From JAEUJM01 sp041908445 (lineage in GTDB: Bacteria; Actinomycetota; Acidimicrobiia; Acidimicrobiales; DATDAH01): DNA of 64,000 nt. The stretch's first letter is position 1; the number at the start of each line of letters is the position of its first letter. The notes under the pieces were generated by a model that ran no database searches, was not told the DNA's origin, and was given only the letters and a program-made list of their open reading frames with translations. Location: the NCBI GenBank assembly GCA_041908445.1, contig JAYRFK010000006.1, positions 1 through 64,000 on the forward strand. Reading direction: 5' to 3'. This document shows, piece by piece, positions 46,519 to 57,036 of this stretch. Made by a program: the position numbers and the translations under genes.

Positions 46519-47882
46519 CCGCGACGACCACCGCCCCGGTCCCGCCGGCGCCGTCGGGGGCCGACGAGCCCACGTCACGCCGGGCCCCGGTCGGCTGGGC
46601 CGTCGCCGGCGTGGCCTCCTGGCTCGCCCTCGTGCTCGTGGCCCGGGCCTGGGCGCTGGCCATCGTGCGCGAGCGGGGGGTCGAGGCGCTCCGGCTGGGC
46701 GCCGCGCCGCTCGTGGGTCGGGGCGATGTCCACGTCGCCCCCGGGACGCTGCTGGCGGTCGCCGCTGGTGTCGCCGCGGTCGTCCTCGCCCCTCGGCTGC
46801 GCCGCCTCGGGTGGCGTCCCCTCCTGCTGGTGGTGCTCGCCGTCGCCGTGGTGTGGCCGGTCGCCCTCAACCTCTCGCGGGGCCCCGAGGCCCTCACCTC
46901 CCCCCTGACCCGCGCCAACGACGAGTACCTGCCGAACGTCGAGGCGATCGACGCGGCGGGCGGCCCCCGGGACTTCCTCACCAGCTACCCCGACCGGGTG
47001 GACGACTACAACGTCCACGTCCGCAGCCACCCGCCGGGCTTCCTGCTCCTGCTCTACGGCCTCGACCGACTGGGCCTCGGCGGGGCGGGCTGGGCCGCGG
47101 CGCTGTGCATCCTGCTGGGCGCGGCGGCGGCGCCCGCGGTGCTGGTCGCCACCCGGGAGGTCGCCGGCGAGGGGTGGGCGCGCGACGCCGCCCCCTTCCT
47201 CGCGGTGTCCCCGGCCGCGCTCTGGGTCGCCACCAGCGCCGACGCGCTCTACGCGGGCGTCGGGGCCCTGGGGGTGGCCGCGGTGGTGCTGGCCTCCGGA
47301 CGCGAGGGGCGTCGCGCCGACCTGCTCGCACTCGCCGGCGGGCTGCTGCTCGGGCTCACCGCGGTCTTCTCCTACGGGCTGCTGCTGCTCTGGCTGGTGC
47401 CCCTGCCCGTGCTCGTCGTGCGCCGTCGGGTGCGGTTGCCCGCCCTCGCCCTCGCCGCCGCGGGAGCGGTGGTCGGCGCCCTGTGGCTGGTCGGGTTCGA
47501 CTACGTCCAGGGCTTCGAGATCACGCGCCAGCAGGTCGCCGACAGTGTCCAGCGCACCCGCCCCTACTGGTTCTCGCTGGTGTCGAACGCCGCCGCCCTC
47601 GCCATCGCCTGCGGCCCGGCCGCCGTCATCGGCCTCGTCGGCCTGCGCGACCGCCGCCTGTGGCAGGTCGTGGGCGGCGCGCTGGCGGCCGTCGCGCTGG
47701 CGGCGCTGGTCGGCCTGGCGAAGGGCGAGGTCGAGCGCATCTGGCTGCCCTTCACGGTCTGGCTGCTGGTCGCCGGCGCCGCCGCGGTGCGCCGCTGGGG
47801 CCCGGGGTCGCTGCGATGGTGGCTCGGCGCCCAGGTCGTCGTGGCCATCGGGGTCGAGGCGATCTTCCGCACCGGCTGGTAG
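46515..47882 (+). CDS. Multispan membrane glycosyltransferase-like protein (GT-C/ArnT-like)
   Basis: 455 residues with about eleven helices. The large first extracytoplasmic loop contains TRANDEYLPNVEAI and DFLTSYPDRVDDYNVHVRSHPPGFLLLLYGLDRLG. The acidic and His-Pro-Pro-Gly pattern is that of GT-C/PMT-like enzymes that use polyprenyl-phosphate sugars. The GT2 at the head of the operon would make such a donor. Last gene of the six. It ends at a 45-nt hairpin. Confidence 0.65.
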   Translation: MTATTTAPVPPAPSGADEPTSRRAPVGWAVAGVASWLALVLVARAWALAIVRERGVEALRLGAAPLVGRGDVHVAPGTLLAVAAGVAAVVLAPRLRRLGWRPLLLVVLAVAVVWPVALNLSRGPEALTSPLTRANDEYLPNVEAIDAAGGPRDFLTSYPDRVDDYNVHVRSHPPGFLLLLYGLDRLGLGGAGWAAALCILLGAAAAPAVLVATREVAGEGWARDAAPFLAVSPAALWVATSADALYAGVGALGVAAVVLASGREGRRADLLALAGGLLLGLTAVFSYGLLLLWLVPLPVLVVRRRVRLPALALAAAGAVVGALWLVGFDYVQGFEITRQQVADSVQRTRPYWFSLVSNAAALAIACGPAAVIGLVGLRDRRLWQVVGGALAAVALAALVGLAKGEVERIWLPFTVWLLVAGAAAVRRWGPGSLRWWLGAQVVVAIGVEAIFRTGW

Positions 47883-47891
47883 CACCCGGGT

Positions 47892-47936
47892 TCTGGCGTC
47901 ACCGGCGCCCGCCCACCGGGCGAGGACGACGCCAGA
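47892..47936 (+). terminator. 45-nt hairpin repeat (copy 1)
   Basis: TCTGGCGTC and GACGCCAGA enclose 27 nt that contain GGCGCCCGC and GGGCG arms. The same 9-nt arms at the same distance and the block GGCGCCCGC recur at 63781-63825 after clpB. It lies 10 nt after the stop and probably works as a terminator. Confidence 0.75.
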
Positions 47937-47984
47937 TCGCAAGCGGACGGCGGAGACGACCCCCGAGCCGCGGCGGCGTCGGGG

Positions 47985-48653
47985 TCAGGCGCCGCCGGGC
48001 GTGACCACGCCGGACTCGTAGGCGACCACGACCAGCTGGGCGCGGTCGCGGCAGGCGAGCTTGGAGAGCAGGCGGCTCACATGGGTCTTGGCCGTCGCCT
48101 GCGACATGAAGAGGCGCTCGGCGATCTCGGCGTTCGTGCGCCCCCTCGCCACCTCCAGGAGCACCTCGTGCTCGCGCTCGGTCAGGAGGGCCAGGCCGGG
48201 GTTGGCCTCGGGCGGCGCCGCGGCGGGCTGGAGGGCGAACTCCTCGATGAGCCGACGGGTGACCTTCGGCGCGAGCAGGGCCTCGCCGGCGGCGACCACG
48301 CGCACGGCGGCCAGCAGCTCGTCCGGGAGGGTGTCCTTCAGCAGGAACCCGCTGGCGCCGGCGCGGAGCGCCTCGAACACGTACTCGTCGAGGTCGAAGG
48401 TGGTGAGGATCAGCACCTTGCAGGCCGCGGTCCGCTCGTCCGCGGTGAGGCGGCGGGTCGCTTCGATGCCGTCGACGCCGGGCATGCGGATGTCCATGAG
48501 GATGACGTCGGGGCGCTCGTGCACCGCGAGCTCGCAGGCGGCGGCCCCGTCGGCGGCCTCGCCGACGACCTCGAGCTCGGGGTCGGACGCCAGCAGCACG
48601 GTGAAGCCGCTGCGCACCAGAGCCTGGTCGTCGACCACCGCGACCCGGATCAC
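47985..48653 (-). CDS. NarL/LuxR-family response regulator
   Basis: 222 residues from GTG 48653, which overlaps the histidine kinase stop. Receiver: RVAVVDDQALVRSGF, RPDVILMDIRMPGVDGIEA with the acceptor Asp at about 54, and FLLKDTLPDELLAAVR with Lys. The C-terminal LuxR helix-turn-helix is LTEREHEVLLEVARGRTNAEIAERLFMSQATAKTHVSRLLSKL. The 26-bp palindrome ahead of the kinase gene and the ABC transporter is its most likely target. Confidence 0.92.
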   Translation of the reverse strand: MIRVAVVDDQALVRSGFTVLLASDPELEVVGEAADGAAACELAVHERPDVILMDIRMPGVDGIEATRRLTADERTAACKVLILTTFDLDEYVFEALRAGASGFLLKDTLPDELLAAVRVVAAGEALLAPKVTRRLIEEFALQPAAAPPEANPGLALLTEREHEVLLEVARGRTNAEIAERLFMSQATAKTHVSRLLSKLACRDRAQLVVVAYESGVVTPGGA

Positions 48654-49924
48654 GGGTCGACCCCCGCGTCGTCGGCTCGGGCGCCGGCGGCGACCGCCGG
48701 GCCGTCGTCGGCTCGTTCCGCGTCCGCGTCCTCGGCCCCGTAGGGCAGGCGGGCGGCCACCCGGAAGCCGCCCGAGCGACGGGGACCCGCCTCGAGGGTG
48801 CCGCCGTACACGGCCACCCGCTCGCGCATGCCGACGAGCCCGTGGCCGCCGCTGCCCTCGCTGGACAGGTCCACGCCCCGCCCGTCGTCGTGGACCTCGA
48901 CCTCGACCACGCCCGGGGCCAGGTCCACGGTGACGGCGGCCGCGGCCCCCGGGCCCCCGTGCTTCAAGACGTTGGTGAGGGCCTCCTGGGCGATGCGGTA
49001 GGCGGTGAGCTCGACCCCCTTGGGCACGCCGTCGACGTCGCCCTCGACCCGCAGGGTCGTCGTCAGCCCGGCGTCCGTCACCTCCTTCACGAGGGCGTCC
49101 AGGTCGGCCAACCCGGGGGCCGGGACGTAGGAGGCGGCGCGCGTCCCGTCCTCGTCGCGGAGCACCCCGAGGAGGCGGCGCATCTCGGTCAGGGTGGAGC
49201 GGCTGGTGTCCGAGATGGCCACGAGCGAGCGCTTGGCGGCCGCCGGGTCGGCGTCGATCACGTGCATGCCGGCGCCGGCCTGGACGGCGATGACCCCCAT
49301 CGAGTGGGCGACCACGTCGTGGAGCTCCTGCGCGATGCGCAACCGCTCCTCGGACAGCGCCCGCCGAGCCTCCTCCTCGTGCTCGCGCTCGACGGCGTCG
49401 GCGCGGTCCTCGAGGGCCTGGAGGCGTGCGGCCCGTGACTGGAGGCTCCAGCCGAAGAGGAGCGCCGCCGCGAACAGGCCGGTGTAGGAGACCAGGTTGG
49501 CGACGTCGAAGTGCGAGGTGTCGGAGAGGAACAGGCAGGTGAGGCCGGCGACCGTGTAGGCGTAGGTGTAGGCGACGACGCGGGCCGGGCAGCGGGCGCC
49601 GACCGTGTACGCGCCGAACAGGGTGACGAGGGGGGTGACGCCCTCCTGGTACTCGAGGCCCGACAGCACCATGACCGCCAGCGACGAGACGACGAACACG
49701 GCCACCGGGGACCTGCGGCGGACGTAGTAGGGGAGGGTCACCGCCAGCAGCAGGAACCACCCGGCGGCGTCGTCGGTGAGCGGGGTGCCGAGGCGCTCCG
49801 TGGACCCGTTGCGGGTCGAGGCGATCGTGGCCACCACGAAGAACGTGGCCCAGACGGCGTCCACCGCGCCGGGGTGGGCGGCGACGGCCCGCCGGGCGCG
49901 ATCGGCGACGGCGCTCGGCTCCAC
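48650..49924 (-). CDS. NarL-type sensor histidine kinase (HisKA_3)
   Basis: About 424 residues from GTG 49924, preferred over ATG 49960 because TACGGT lies 7 nt before it and ATG 49960 has no spaced ribosome site. About six membrane helices precede the dimerisation domain SEERLRIAQELHDVVAHSMGVIAVQAGAG, with the phospho-acceptor His in ELHDVVAH. The ATPase domain has AYRIAQEALTNVLKHG and VHDDGRGVD plus GGHGLVGMRERV. This is the DesK/NarX-like kinase class that typically partners a LuxR-type regulator and controls a neighbouring ABC transporter. Confidence 0.88.
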   Translation of the reverse strand: MEPSAVADRARRAVAAHPGAVDAVWATFFVVATIASTRNGSTERLGTPLTDDAAGWFLLLAVTLPYYVRRRSPVAVFVVSSLAVMVLSGLEYQEGVTPLVTLFGAYTVGARCPARVVAYTYAYTVAGLTCLFLSDTSHFDVANLVSYTGLFAAALLFGWSLQSRAARLQALEDRADAVEREHEEEARRALSEERLRIAQELHDVVAHSMGVIAVQAGAGMHVIDADPAAAKRSLVAISDTSRSTLTEMRRLLGVLRDEDGTRAASYVPAPGLADLDALVKEVTDAGLTTTLRVEGDVDGVPKGVELTAYRIAQEALTNVLKHGGPGAAAAVTVDLAPGVVEVEVHDDGRGVDLSSEGSGGHGLVGMRERVAVYGGTLEAGPRRSGGFRVAARLPYGAEDADAERADDGPAVAAGARADDAGVDP

Positions 49925-49977
49925 GGGCCAAACCGTACGGGGGTCCCGTCGGCGGCGCATCCGCCTGTGGTCGTGTC

Positions 49978-50003
49978 CCGCGTACATCCCGGGATGTACG
50001 CGG
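49978..50003. promoter_or_regulatory. 26-bp perfect palindrome in the kinase / ABC transporter promoter region
   Basis: CCGCGTACATCCC is followed directly by its exact complement, GGGATGTACGCGG. It lies 54 nt upstream of the kinase GTG and 171 nt upstream of the ABC ATPase ATG. A loop-free palindrome of this length is a strong candidate binding site for a dimeric regulator such as the LuxR-type protein encoded alongside. Confidence 0.8.
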
Positions 50004-50174
50004 CCGCCGACGTGGCCACCTCGAGGCGGGCACGTGCCGCCCGTCGGACCGCGCCCGGTCATCCCCGCGGGGGACCCGAGTCGAGTCCGGGGGCCGACGA
50101 CGCCGACGCCCCCGGGAGCGCACCGTGGCATCAGGCCGGAACCACCGGTCGAATCCGACGAAACGGAGCACCCG

Positions 50175-50957
50175 ATGTCCACCATCCTCCAGGCCCAGCC
50201 GACCGGCACTCCCGCCCAGGCGCCGCCGCCACGGCCCGCCGCGGCAAGCGCCATCGAGGCGGTCAAGGTCTACGGCCGGGGCGAGACCCAGGTCCGGGCC
50301 CTCGACGGCGTGTCCGTCGCCTTCGGCGCCGGTCGCTTCACCGCCATCATGGGCCCCTCGGGCTCGGGCAAGTCCACGCTGATGCACTGCCTCGCCGGCC
50401 TCGACACCCTGTCGAGCGGCTCGGTGCGGGTCGGCGACGTCGAGCTCGGGCGGCTCAAGGACCGCCAGCTCACCAAGCTGCGCCGCGACCGCATCGGCTT
50501 CGTGTTCCAGGCCTTCAACCTGGTGCCGACGCTGACCGCGGCGGAGAACATCACCCTGCCGATGGCCCTCGCCGGCCGGCGGCCCGACCCGGCCTGGGTC
50601 GACCACGTGGTCGAGACCGTCGGCCTCTCCCACCGCCTCGCCCACCGGCCCTCGGAGCTCTCCGGCGGCCAGCAGCAGCGGGTGGCGGTGGCCCGGGCCC
50701 TCGCCGGTCGCCCCGACGTGATCTTCGCCGACGAGCCCACCGGCAACCTCGACTCCCACACGGGTGCCGAGATCCTCTCGTTCCTGCGTCAGGCCGTGCG
50801 CGAGCTCGGCCAGACCATCGTGATGGTCACCCACGACCCGGTGGCCGCCTCCTACGCCGATCGGGCCGTGTTCCTCGCGGACGGCCGCATCGTCGACGAC
50901 CTGCCCGACCCCACCGCCGACTCGGTCTTCGACCGCATGCGGCACTTCGGAGCGTGA
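50175..50957 (+). CDS. ABC transporter ATPase (MacB/LolD type)
   Basis: 260 residues. Walker A GPSGSGKSTLMHCLAGLD near residue 58, Q-loop FVFQAFNLVPTLTAAENI, signature ELSGGQQQRVAVARAL, Walker B DVIFADEPTGNLDS and the switch His in MVTHDPVAASYAD. The NPTLTAAENI-type Q-loop and EPTGNLDS are diagnostic of the MacB/LolD/FtsE family. It pairs with the permease that follows 5 nt later. Expected role: energy for a mechanotransmission-type transporter, for example in antibiotic resistance or lipoprotein handling. Confidence 0.9.
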   Translation: MSTILQAQPTGTPAQAPPPRPAAASAIEAVKVYGRGETQVRALDGVSVAFGAGRFTAIMGPSGSGKSTLMHCLAGLDTLSSGSVRVGDVELGRLKDRQLTKLRRDRIGFVFQAFNLVPTLTAAENITLPMALAGRRPDPAWVDHVVETVGLSHRLAHRPSELSGGQQQRVAVARALAGRPDVIFADEPTGNLDSHTGAEILSFLRQAVRELGQTIVMVTHDPVAASYADRAVFLADGRIVDDLPDPTADSVFDRMRHFGA

Positions 50958-50962
50958 TCCCC

Positions 50963-53512
50963 ATGGGAACCATGTCCAAGCTCACCATCGCCAACATCCG
51001 GGCCCACCGCGCCCGGTTCGCCTTCACCGCCGTGGCGATCGCCCTGGGGGTGGCCTTTATGGCCGGCACCCTGGTGCTCACCGCCACCCTGTCCAGCGCC
51101 TACGAGACCGTCTCCGGCAACGCCCTCGAGGGCACCGACGCCCTCGTGCGGTCGACCCAGGAGATCTCCGGGACCGACGGCACCACGGTCCGAGGCTCGG
51201 TCGACGAGTCGGTCCTGGCCGCCGTCCGGGGAACGCCGGGCGTCGCGGCTGCGGCGCCCCGGATCGAGGGCATCGCCCAGGTGGTCGGCGCCGACGGCCG
51301 GCTCCTCGACGACGACGAGAACCGCGCCGTCCCCCTGGCCCTGGCCTGGACCGACGACGCCGAGCTGAGCCCCGTCGAGCTGGTGGAGGGTCGCGCGCCC
51401 TCGGCGGCCGACGAGATCGTCATCGACCGCGCGACCGCCGACGCCGGTGGCTTCGAGGTCGGCGACCCCATCCGGGTCCTCACCCCCGCCGGCTCCGACA
51501 CCTACACGCTCGCCGGGGTGGTCACCTACGGCGGCGCCGACGATGCCGCCGGCTCGCCGGTCGTGGCGTTCACGCCGGCCACGGCCTCCGACACCATCGG
51601 CGAGCCCGGCCGCTACGACGCCATCGCCGTCCGCGCCGGCCCCGGCGTGGCCTCGTCCGAGCTCGTCGCCGGCCTCGAGCGGGCCCTGGCGGGCACGCCC
51701 CGTGTCGAGACCCTCGACCACGCCGAGGCCGTGGCCGCCGCCGAGGCCGAAGGCGGTGAGGGCGTCGCCTTCATGAGCACCTTCCTGATGGCCTTCGCCG
51801 CCGTGGCGCTCCTGGTGGGGTCGTTCGTGATCTCGAACACCTTCTCGATCACCGTGGCCCAGCGCACCAAGGAGACCGCCGTGCTGCGGGCCATCGGTGC
51901 CAGTCGCCGTCAGGTCGCCCGGGCCACCCGGCTCGAAGCGCTGGTCACCGGGGTGGTGGCCTCGGCCCTCGGCGTGGTCCTGGGCATCGGTGCGGCCCTG
52001 GGTCTGCGGGCCCTGCTGGCCGGGTTCGGCCTCGACCTGCCCGAGGGTGGGCTCGTGGTGAACGGCTCGACCATCGCCGTCTGCATGGGCGTCGGCGTCG
52101 TCGTGACCCTCGTGGCCGCCATCGTCCCGGCCCGTCGGGCCGCCAAGGTGGCGCCCATCGCCGCCCTGCGCGACGTCGCCGTCGACCGCTCGGGTCGTTC
52201 GGTCACCCGTGCCGTGGTCGGTGGCCTGGTCACCGCCCTCGGGGTGGCGGCCCTGGCCGTCGGCCTCGGCGGCGGCATCGCCGGTGTGGTCGGCCTCGGT
52301 GCCCTGGTCGTGTTCCTCGGCATCGGCATCCTCGGCCCGGTCATCGCCCGCCCGGTCAGCCGCCTGCTGGGCGCCGCGCTGCCCCGCCTCCGCGGCATGA
52401 CCGGCACGATGGCCCGTGAGAACGCCAGCCGGAACCCGAAGCGCACGTCGGCGACCGCCTCGGCGCTCATGGTGGGCCTGGGCCTGGTGGTGTTCATCAC
52501 CGTGTTCAGCGCCTCGGCTCGAGCCTCGATCGCCGACAGCGTCGACACCGCCGCCCGCGCCGAGTGGATCGTCCACACCACCTTCGGCCAGGGCGGCCTC
52601 AGCCCCGAGGCCGGCGAGGCCGTGGCCGCGCTCCCCGAGGTCGGGGCCCTGTCCCCCATGCGCTACACGCCGGCTCGGGTGGACGGTGCCGGCGCCACCC
52701 TCTCGGCCATGGACCCGTCCCGGATCGACCAGCTGGTCGACCTGGCCGTGACCGACGGCACCATCGACGGCCTGGCCGCGGACGAGATCGCCGTCAACGC
52801 CCGCACCGCGGAGGCGGACGGCGTCGTCGTCGGGGACGAGCTCACCGTGGAGTTCGCCCAGACGGGGGCCCAGACCTTCCGGGTGGCGGCGGTCTACGAC
52901 ACCCTCGAGCCGATGGGCCCGTACACGATGAGCCTGGCCGCCTTCGACGCCAACGGCGTCGAGCCGGTGGACAGCTTCCTGTTCATGGCCAACGCCGACG
53001 GCGTGTCCATGGACGAGGCCCGGGCCGCCATCGAGTCGGCGCTGACCGACTACCCGACGGCCGAGCTGTTCACCACCGACGAGTTCGCCGAGAGCCGGGC
53101 GGCGGTCATCGGCCAGATGCTCAACCTGATCTACGCGCTCCTGGTCCTCGCCGTGCTGATCGCCCTGTTCGGCATCGCCAACACCCTGGCGCTCTCGGTC
53201 CACGAGCGCACGCGCGAGCTGGGGCTCCTCCGGGCCGTGGGCATGGCCCGCAGCCAGGTCCGGGCCACGGTCCGCTGGGAGTCGGTGATCATCGCCCTGC
53301 TGGGCACGGCCCTGGGTCTCGTCATCGGTCTCGCGTTCGCCTGGGCCCTCGTCGACACCCTCGCCGCCCAGGGCTTCGAGGTGCTGTCGGTGCCGGTCGC
53401 CCAGTTGGCGGTCATCACCGCCCTCGCCGCCCTCGCCGGCGTGGTCGTGGCCCTGCTGCCCGCCCGCCGGGCGGCCCGGGTCCCGGTGCTGGAGGCGCTG
53501 CAGGCCACCTGA
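50963..53512 (+). CDS. FtsX/MacB-type ABC permease with duplicated FtsX unit
   Basis: 849 residues. N-terminal helix RFAFTAVAIALGVAFMAGTLVLT, then a large extracytoplasmic MacB_PCD-like domain, then a first FtsX unit with three helices ending in ARRAAKVAPIAALRDV (about residue 390). A second copy follows, with helix FITVFSASARASI region, another extracytoplasmic domain and three helices ending ARRAARVPVLEALQAT. This is the eight- to ten-helix arrangement of actinobacterial ABC permeases regulated by a neighbouring two-component system. ATG 50963 has GGAG upstream. Confidence 0.88.
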   Translation: MGTMSKLTIANIRAHRARFAFTAVAIALGVAFMAGTLVLTATLSSAYETVSGNALEGTDALVRSTQEISGTDGTTVRGSVDESVLAAVRGTPGVAAAAPRIEGIAQVVGADGRLLDDDENRAVPLALAWTDDAELSPVELVEGRAPSAADEIVIDRATADAGGFEVGDPIRVLTPAGSDTYTLAGVVTYGGADDAAGSPVVAFTPATASDTIGEPGRYDAIAVRAGPGVASSELVAGLERALAGTPRVETLDHAEAVAAAEAEGGEGVAFMSTFLMAFAAVALLVGSFVISNTFSITVAQRTKETAVLRAIGASRRQVARATRLEALVTGVVASALGVVLGIGAALGLRALLAGFGLDLPEGGLVVNGSTIAVCMGVGVVVTLVAAIVPARRAAKVAPIAALRDVAVDRSGRSVTRAVVGGLVTALGVAALAVGLGGGIAGVVGLGALVVFLGIGILGPVIARPVSRLLGAALPRLRGMTGTMARENASRNPKRTSATASALMVGLGLVVFITVFSASARASIADSVDTAARAEWIVHTTFGQGGLSPEAGEAVAALPEVGALSPMRYTPARVDGAGATLSAMDPSRIDQLVDLAVTDGTIDGLAADEIAVNARTAEADGVVVGDELTVEFAQTGAQTFRVAAVYDTLEPMGPYTMSLAAFDANGVEPVDSFLFMANADGVSMDEARAAIESALTDYPTAELFTTDEFAESRAAVIGQMLNLIYALLVLAVLIALFGIANTLALSVHERTRELGLLRAVGMARSQVRATVRWESVIIALLGTALGLVIGLAFAWALVDTLAAQGFEVLSVPVAQLAVITALAALAGVVVALLPARRAARVPVLEALQAT

Positions 53513-53538
53513 CCGGCATCGTCCACGGGTCGGTGGAA

Positions 53539-53582
53539 CCGGCGCCCGATCTCCTGGCTCTGGCAAGGGGATCGGGCGCCGG
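53539..53582. terminator. Hairpin between convergent ABC permease and VapC genes
   Basis: A perfect 12-bp stem (CCGGCGCCCGAT and its complement) with a 20-nt loop, 26 nt after the permease stop and 16 nt before the VapC stop. It can serve both directions. Confidence 0.75.
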
Positions 53583-53597
53583 CGCGCGCCCGGCCGG

Positions 53598-54032
53598 TCA
53601 GTCGCGCTCGGGTGGTGGGTGGAGGAAGGGGTTCACGACGACGACGCCGTCGAGGTCCTGGCCGTCCTGCAGGTCTTCGGTGAGGAGGGCGTCGCAGCCC
53701 GCGGCCTGCGCCGCCGCCACGACCAGCGCGTCCCAGAAGTGGAACCCGTAGCGGTCCTCGATCTCCCAAGCGGCGGCGACGAGGTTCTCGTCGATGCCGA
53801 CGGGCTGCCACGCGGCGAGGTCGGCGATCTCGGACCGGGCCGCCTCGGGGGCCATGGGTTGGCGCACGTTCCTGGTGACGTTGATGTAGTACTCGTTCAG
53901 CACCTGGATCCCGGTACGGCCGGCGCCGGTGTTCCACAGGTACTCGAGCCAGCCCTGGGCGACGGGCTGCTTCTCGGGCTCGAGATCGTCCCGCGCGTAC
54001 ACGAGCACGTTGGTGTCCACGAAGGTGGTCAC
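53598..54032 (-). CDS. vapC: VapC-like PIN-domain toxin
   Basis: 144 residues forming a single PIN domain. The acidic residues appear in FVDTNVLVYARDD near the N-terminus, VLNEYYINV near residue 47, HFWDALVVAAAQAAGCD near 98 and LLTEDLQDGQ near 118. VapC enzymes cleave RNA, often initiator tRNA or the sarcin-ricin loop. The start overlaps the antitoxin stop by 4 nt. Confidence 0.87.
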   Translation of the reverse strand: MTTFVDTNVLVYARDDLEPEKQPVAQGWLEYLWNTGAGRTGIQVLNEYYINVTRNVRQPMAPEAARSEIADLAAWQPVGIDENLVAAAWEIEDRYGFHFWDALVVAAAQAAGCDALLTEDLQDGQDLDGVVVVNPFLHPPPERD

Positions 54033-54259
54033 CGCTGGTAGATCTCTTCACGGGTGGGGTAGCGGTCGCCCTTCTTCCCCAGCGGCACCGGCTTCCTGGA
54101 GAGGTACGAGCGCTTCGCTCGCTCGTAGGCGTCGTCGCGGCGCATGCGCTCCTGGAGCATCGCCCCCACCAGCTTCGAGACGCTGGTGTCCTGGCGCGCC
54201 GCCTCGATCCGCGCCCAACGGGCGGTCTCGTCGTCGAGGACGATGGTCACGTTCCGCAC
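54029..54259 (-). CDS. vapB: VapB-like ribbon-helix-helix antitoxin
   Basis: 76 residues. NVTIVLDDETARWARIEAARQDTSVSKLVGAMLQERM is a ribbon-helix-helix; the tail (KPVPLGKKGDRYPTREEIYQR) should wrap the toxin. It lies upstream of and overlaps vapC, the usual order. It diverges from dnaK; the 177-bp gap contains the HspR-type operator. Confidence 0.85.
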   Translation of the reverse strand: MRNVTIVLDDETARWARIEAARQDTSVSKLVGAMLQERMRRDDAYERAKRSYLSRKPVPLGKKGDRYPTREEIYQR

Positions 54260-54313
54260 GAACCCAGTGTGGCACGAACTTCGTGTCCCGGCTACGGCTT
54301 CCGTGGCGAAGAG

Positions 54314-54334
54314 GTTGATAATGGATCACTCAAC
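54314..54334 (+). promoter_or_regulatory. HspR-type operator (HAIR-like) of dnaK
   Basis: GTTGATA-N7-ACTCAAC is close to the HAIR consensus CTTGAGT-N7-ACTCAAG; the right half is exact except for the last base. It also fits TTGA-N11-TCAA, which is found before clpB as well. TTGATA (54315-54320) could double as -35, with a -10 at about 54338, so HspR binding would block RNA polymerase. Confidence 0.75.
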
Positions 54335-54436
54335 TTTGTAGCCTGAGCCTCACGCAAGATCTCGATCTGCCGACAGAACCGGTCGGGAGATCCCGCAGGA
54401 CCCCCGCACCAGCCCCCACCCACAGGAGTGCCAGCA

Positions 54437-56275
<1,839 letters not shown>

Positions 56276-56288
56276 GCCGGTCCCGACC

Positions 56289-57029
56289 GTGAGCAAGAAG
56301 GACACGTCCGACCAGGGCGGGACGGGCGACGAGGCCCGTCACCTCCTGAAGGACCTCCCGTACGCCGAGGAGTCCCCGGCGGTGCAGCAGCGCCGCCCGG
56401 GGGTCCGCCCCGGCGCGGCCCCGCCGCCGCCTCCGAGCGGCCGGGGTCGCAAGGCCGAGAAGGACGCCGCCGCCGACCCCGCGCCCGCCGAGGGCGCGGC
56501 GGCCGACGGCGAGCCCTACACGGGCCCCGACCGTCGTCAGGGTGACGAGGGCACGAGCGAGCTGAGCGAGGACGCCCTCGCCGAGGCCCGCCTGATCGTC
56601 CAGAACGACCTGACCGCCCTCGAGCGCGAGCGCGACGACCACCTCGACCAGCTCCGCCGGGTGCAGGCCGACTTCGAGAACTACCGCAAGCGCACGATCG
56701 CCCAGCAGGGCGAGGTCGCGGAGCGGGCCAACGAGTCGCTGGTGGGCCAGCTCCTGCCCGTGCTCGACGCCTGCGACGCCGCGGTGCAGCACGGGGCCGA
56801 GGACGTCGCGCCCGTGCAGGCGCAGCTCGTCGACACCCTCACCAAGGCCGGGCTCGAGCGGCTCGACCCCGCCGGCGAGCCCTTCGACCCGAACTTCCAC
56901 GAGGCCGTCATGCACGAGCCCGCGGCGGACGGTGACGAGGGCGGCCCGATCGTGGCCGAGGTCCTGCGCACCGGGTACACCTGGAAGGGCCGGGTGCTGC
57001 GCCCGGCCATGGTCAAGGTCCGGGGGTAG
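56289..57029 (+). CDS. grpE: Nucleotide exchange factor GrpE
   Basis: 246 residues, longer than E. coli GrpE because of a disordered, charged N-terminal extension of about 100 residues (RRPGVRPGAAPPPPPSGRG region). The coiled-coil LERERDDHLDQLRRVQADFENYRKRT and the beta-domain FDPNFHEAVMHEP and VLRTGYTWKGRVLRPAMVKV are the family core. GTG 56289 is 13 nt after the dnaK stop. It releases ADP from DnaK. Confidence 0.95.
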   Translation: MSKKDTSDQGGTGDEARHLLKDLPYAEESPAVQQRRPGVRPGAAPPPPPSGRGRKAEKDAAADPAPAEGAAADGEPYTGPDRRQGDEGTSELSEDALAEARLIVQNDLTALERERDDHLDQLRRVQADFENYRKRTIAQQGEVAERANESLVGQLLPVLDACDAAVQHGAEDVAPVQAQLVDTLTKAGLERLDPAGEPFDPNFHEAVMHEPAADGDEGGPIVAEVLRTGYTWKGRVLRPAMVKVRG

Positions 57030-57036
57030 CCGACCG

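Noticed and set aside
42998..47882. Arsenosugar biosynthesis operon
   Set aside because: The CofC-like gene belongs to the family named for that pathway, but no arsenite methylase or radical SAM gene is present. The assignment would rest on the family name alone.
48654..50945. Upstream extension of the NarL-type regulator frame and other long frames opposite the kinase and ABC genes
   Set aside because: High GC keeps alternative frames open. The receiver homology starts at GTG 48653 and the upstream residues are Gly/Arg-rich without any motif.
53513..54313. An origin of replication near dnaK
   Set aside because: No dnaA, dnaN or gyrB, no clustered DnaA boxes, and the AT-rich stretch before dnaK is explained by the promoter and HspR site.
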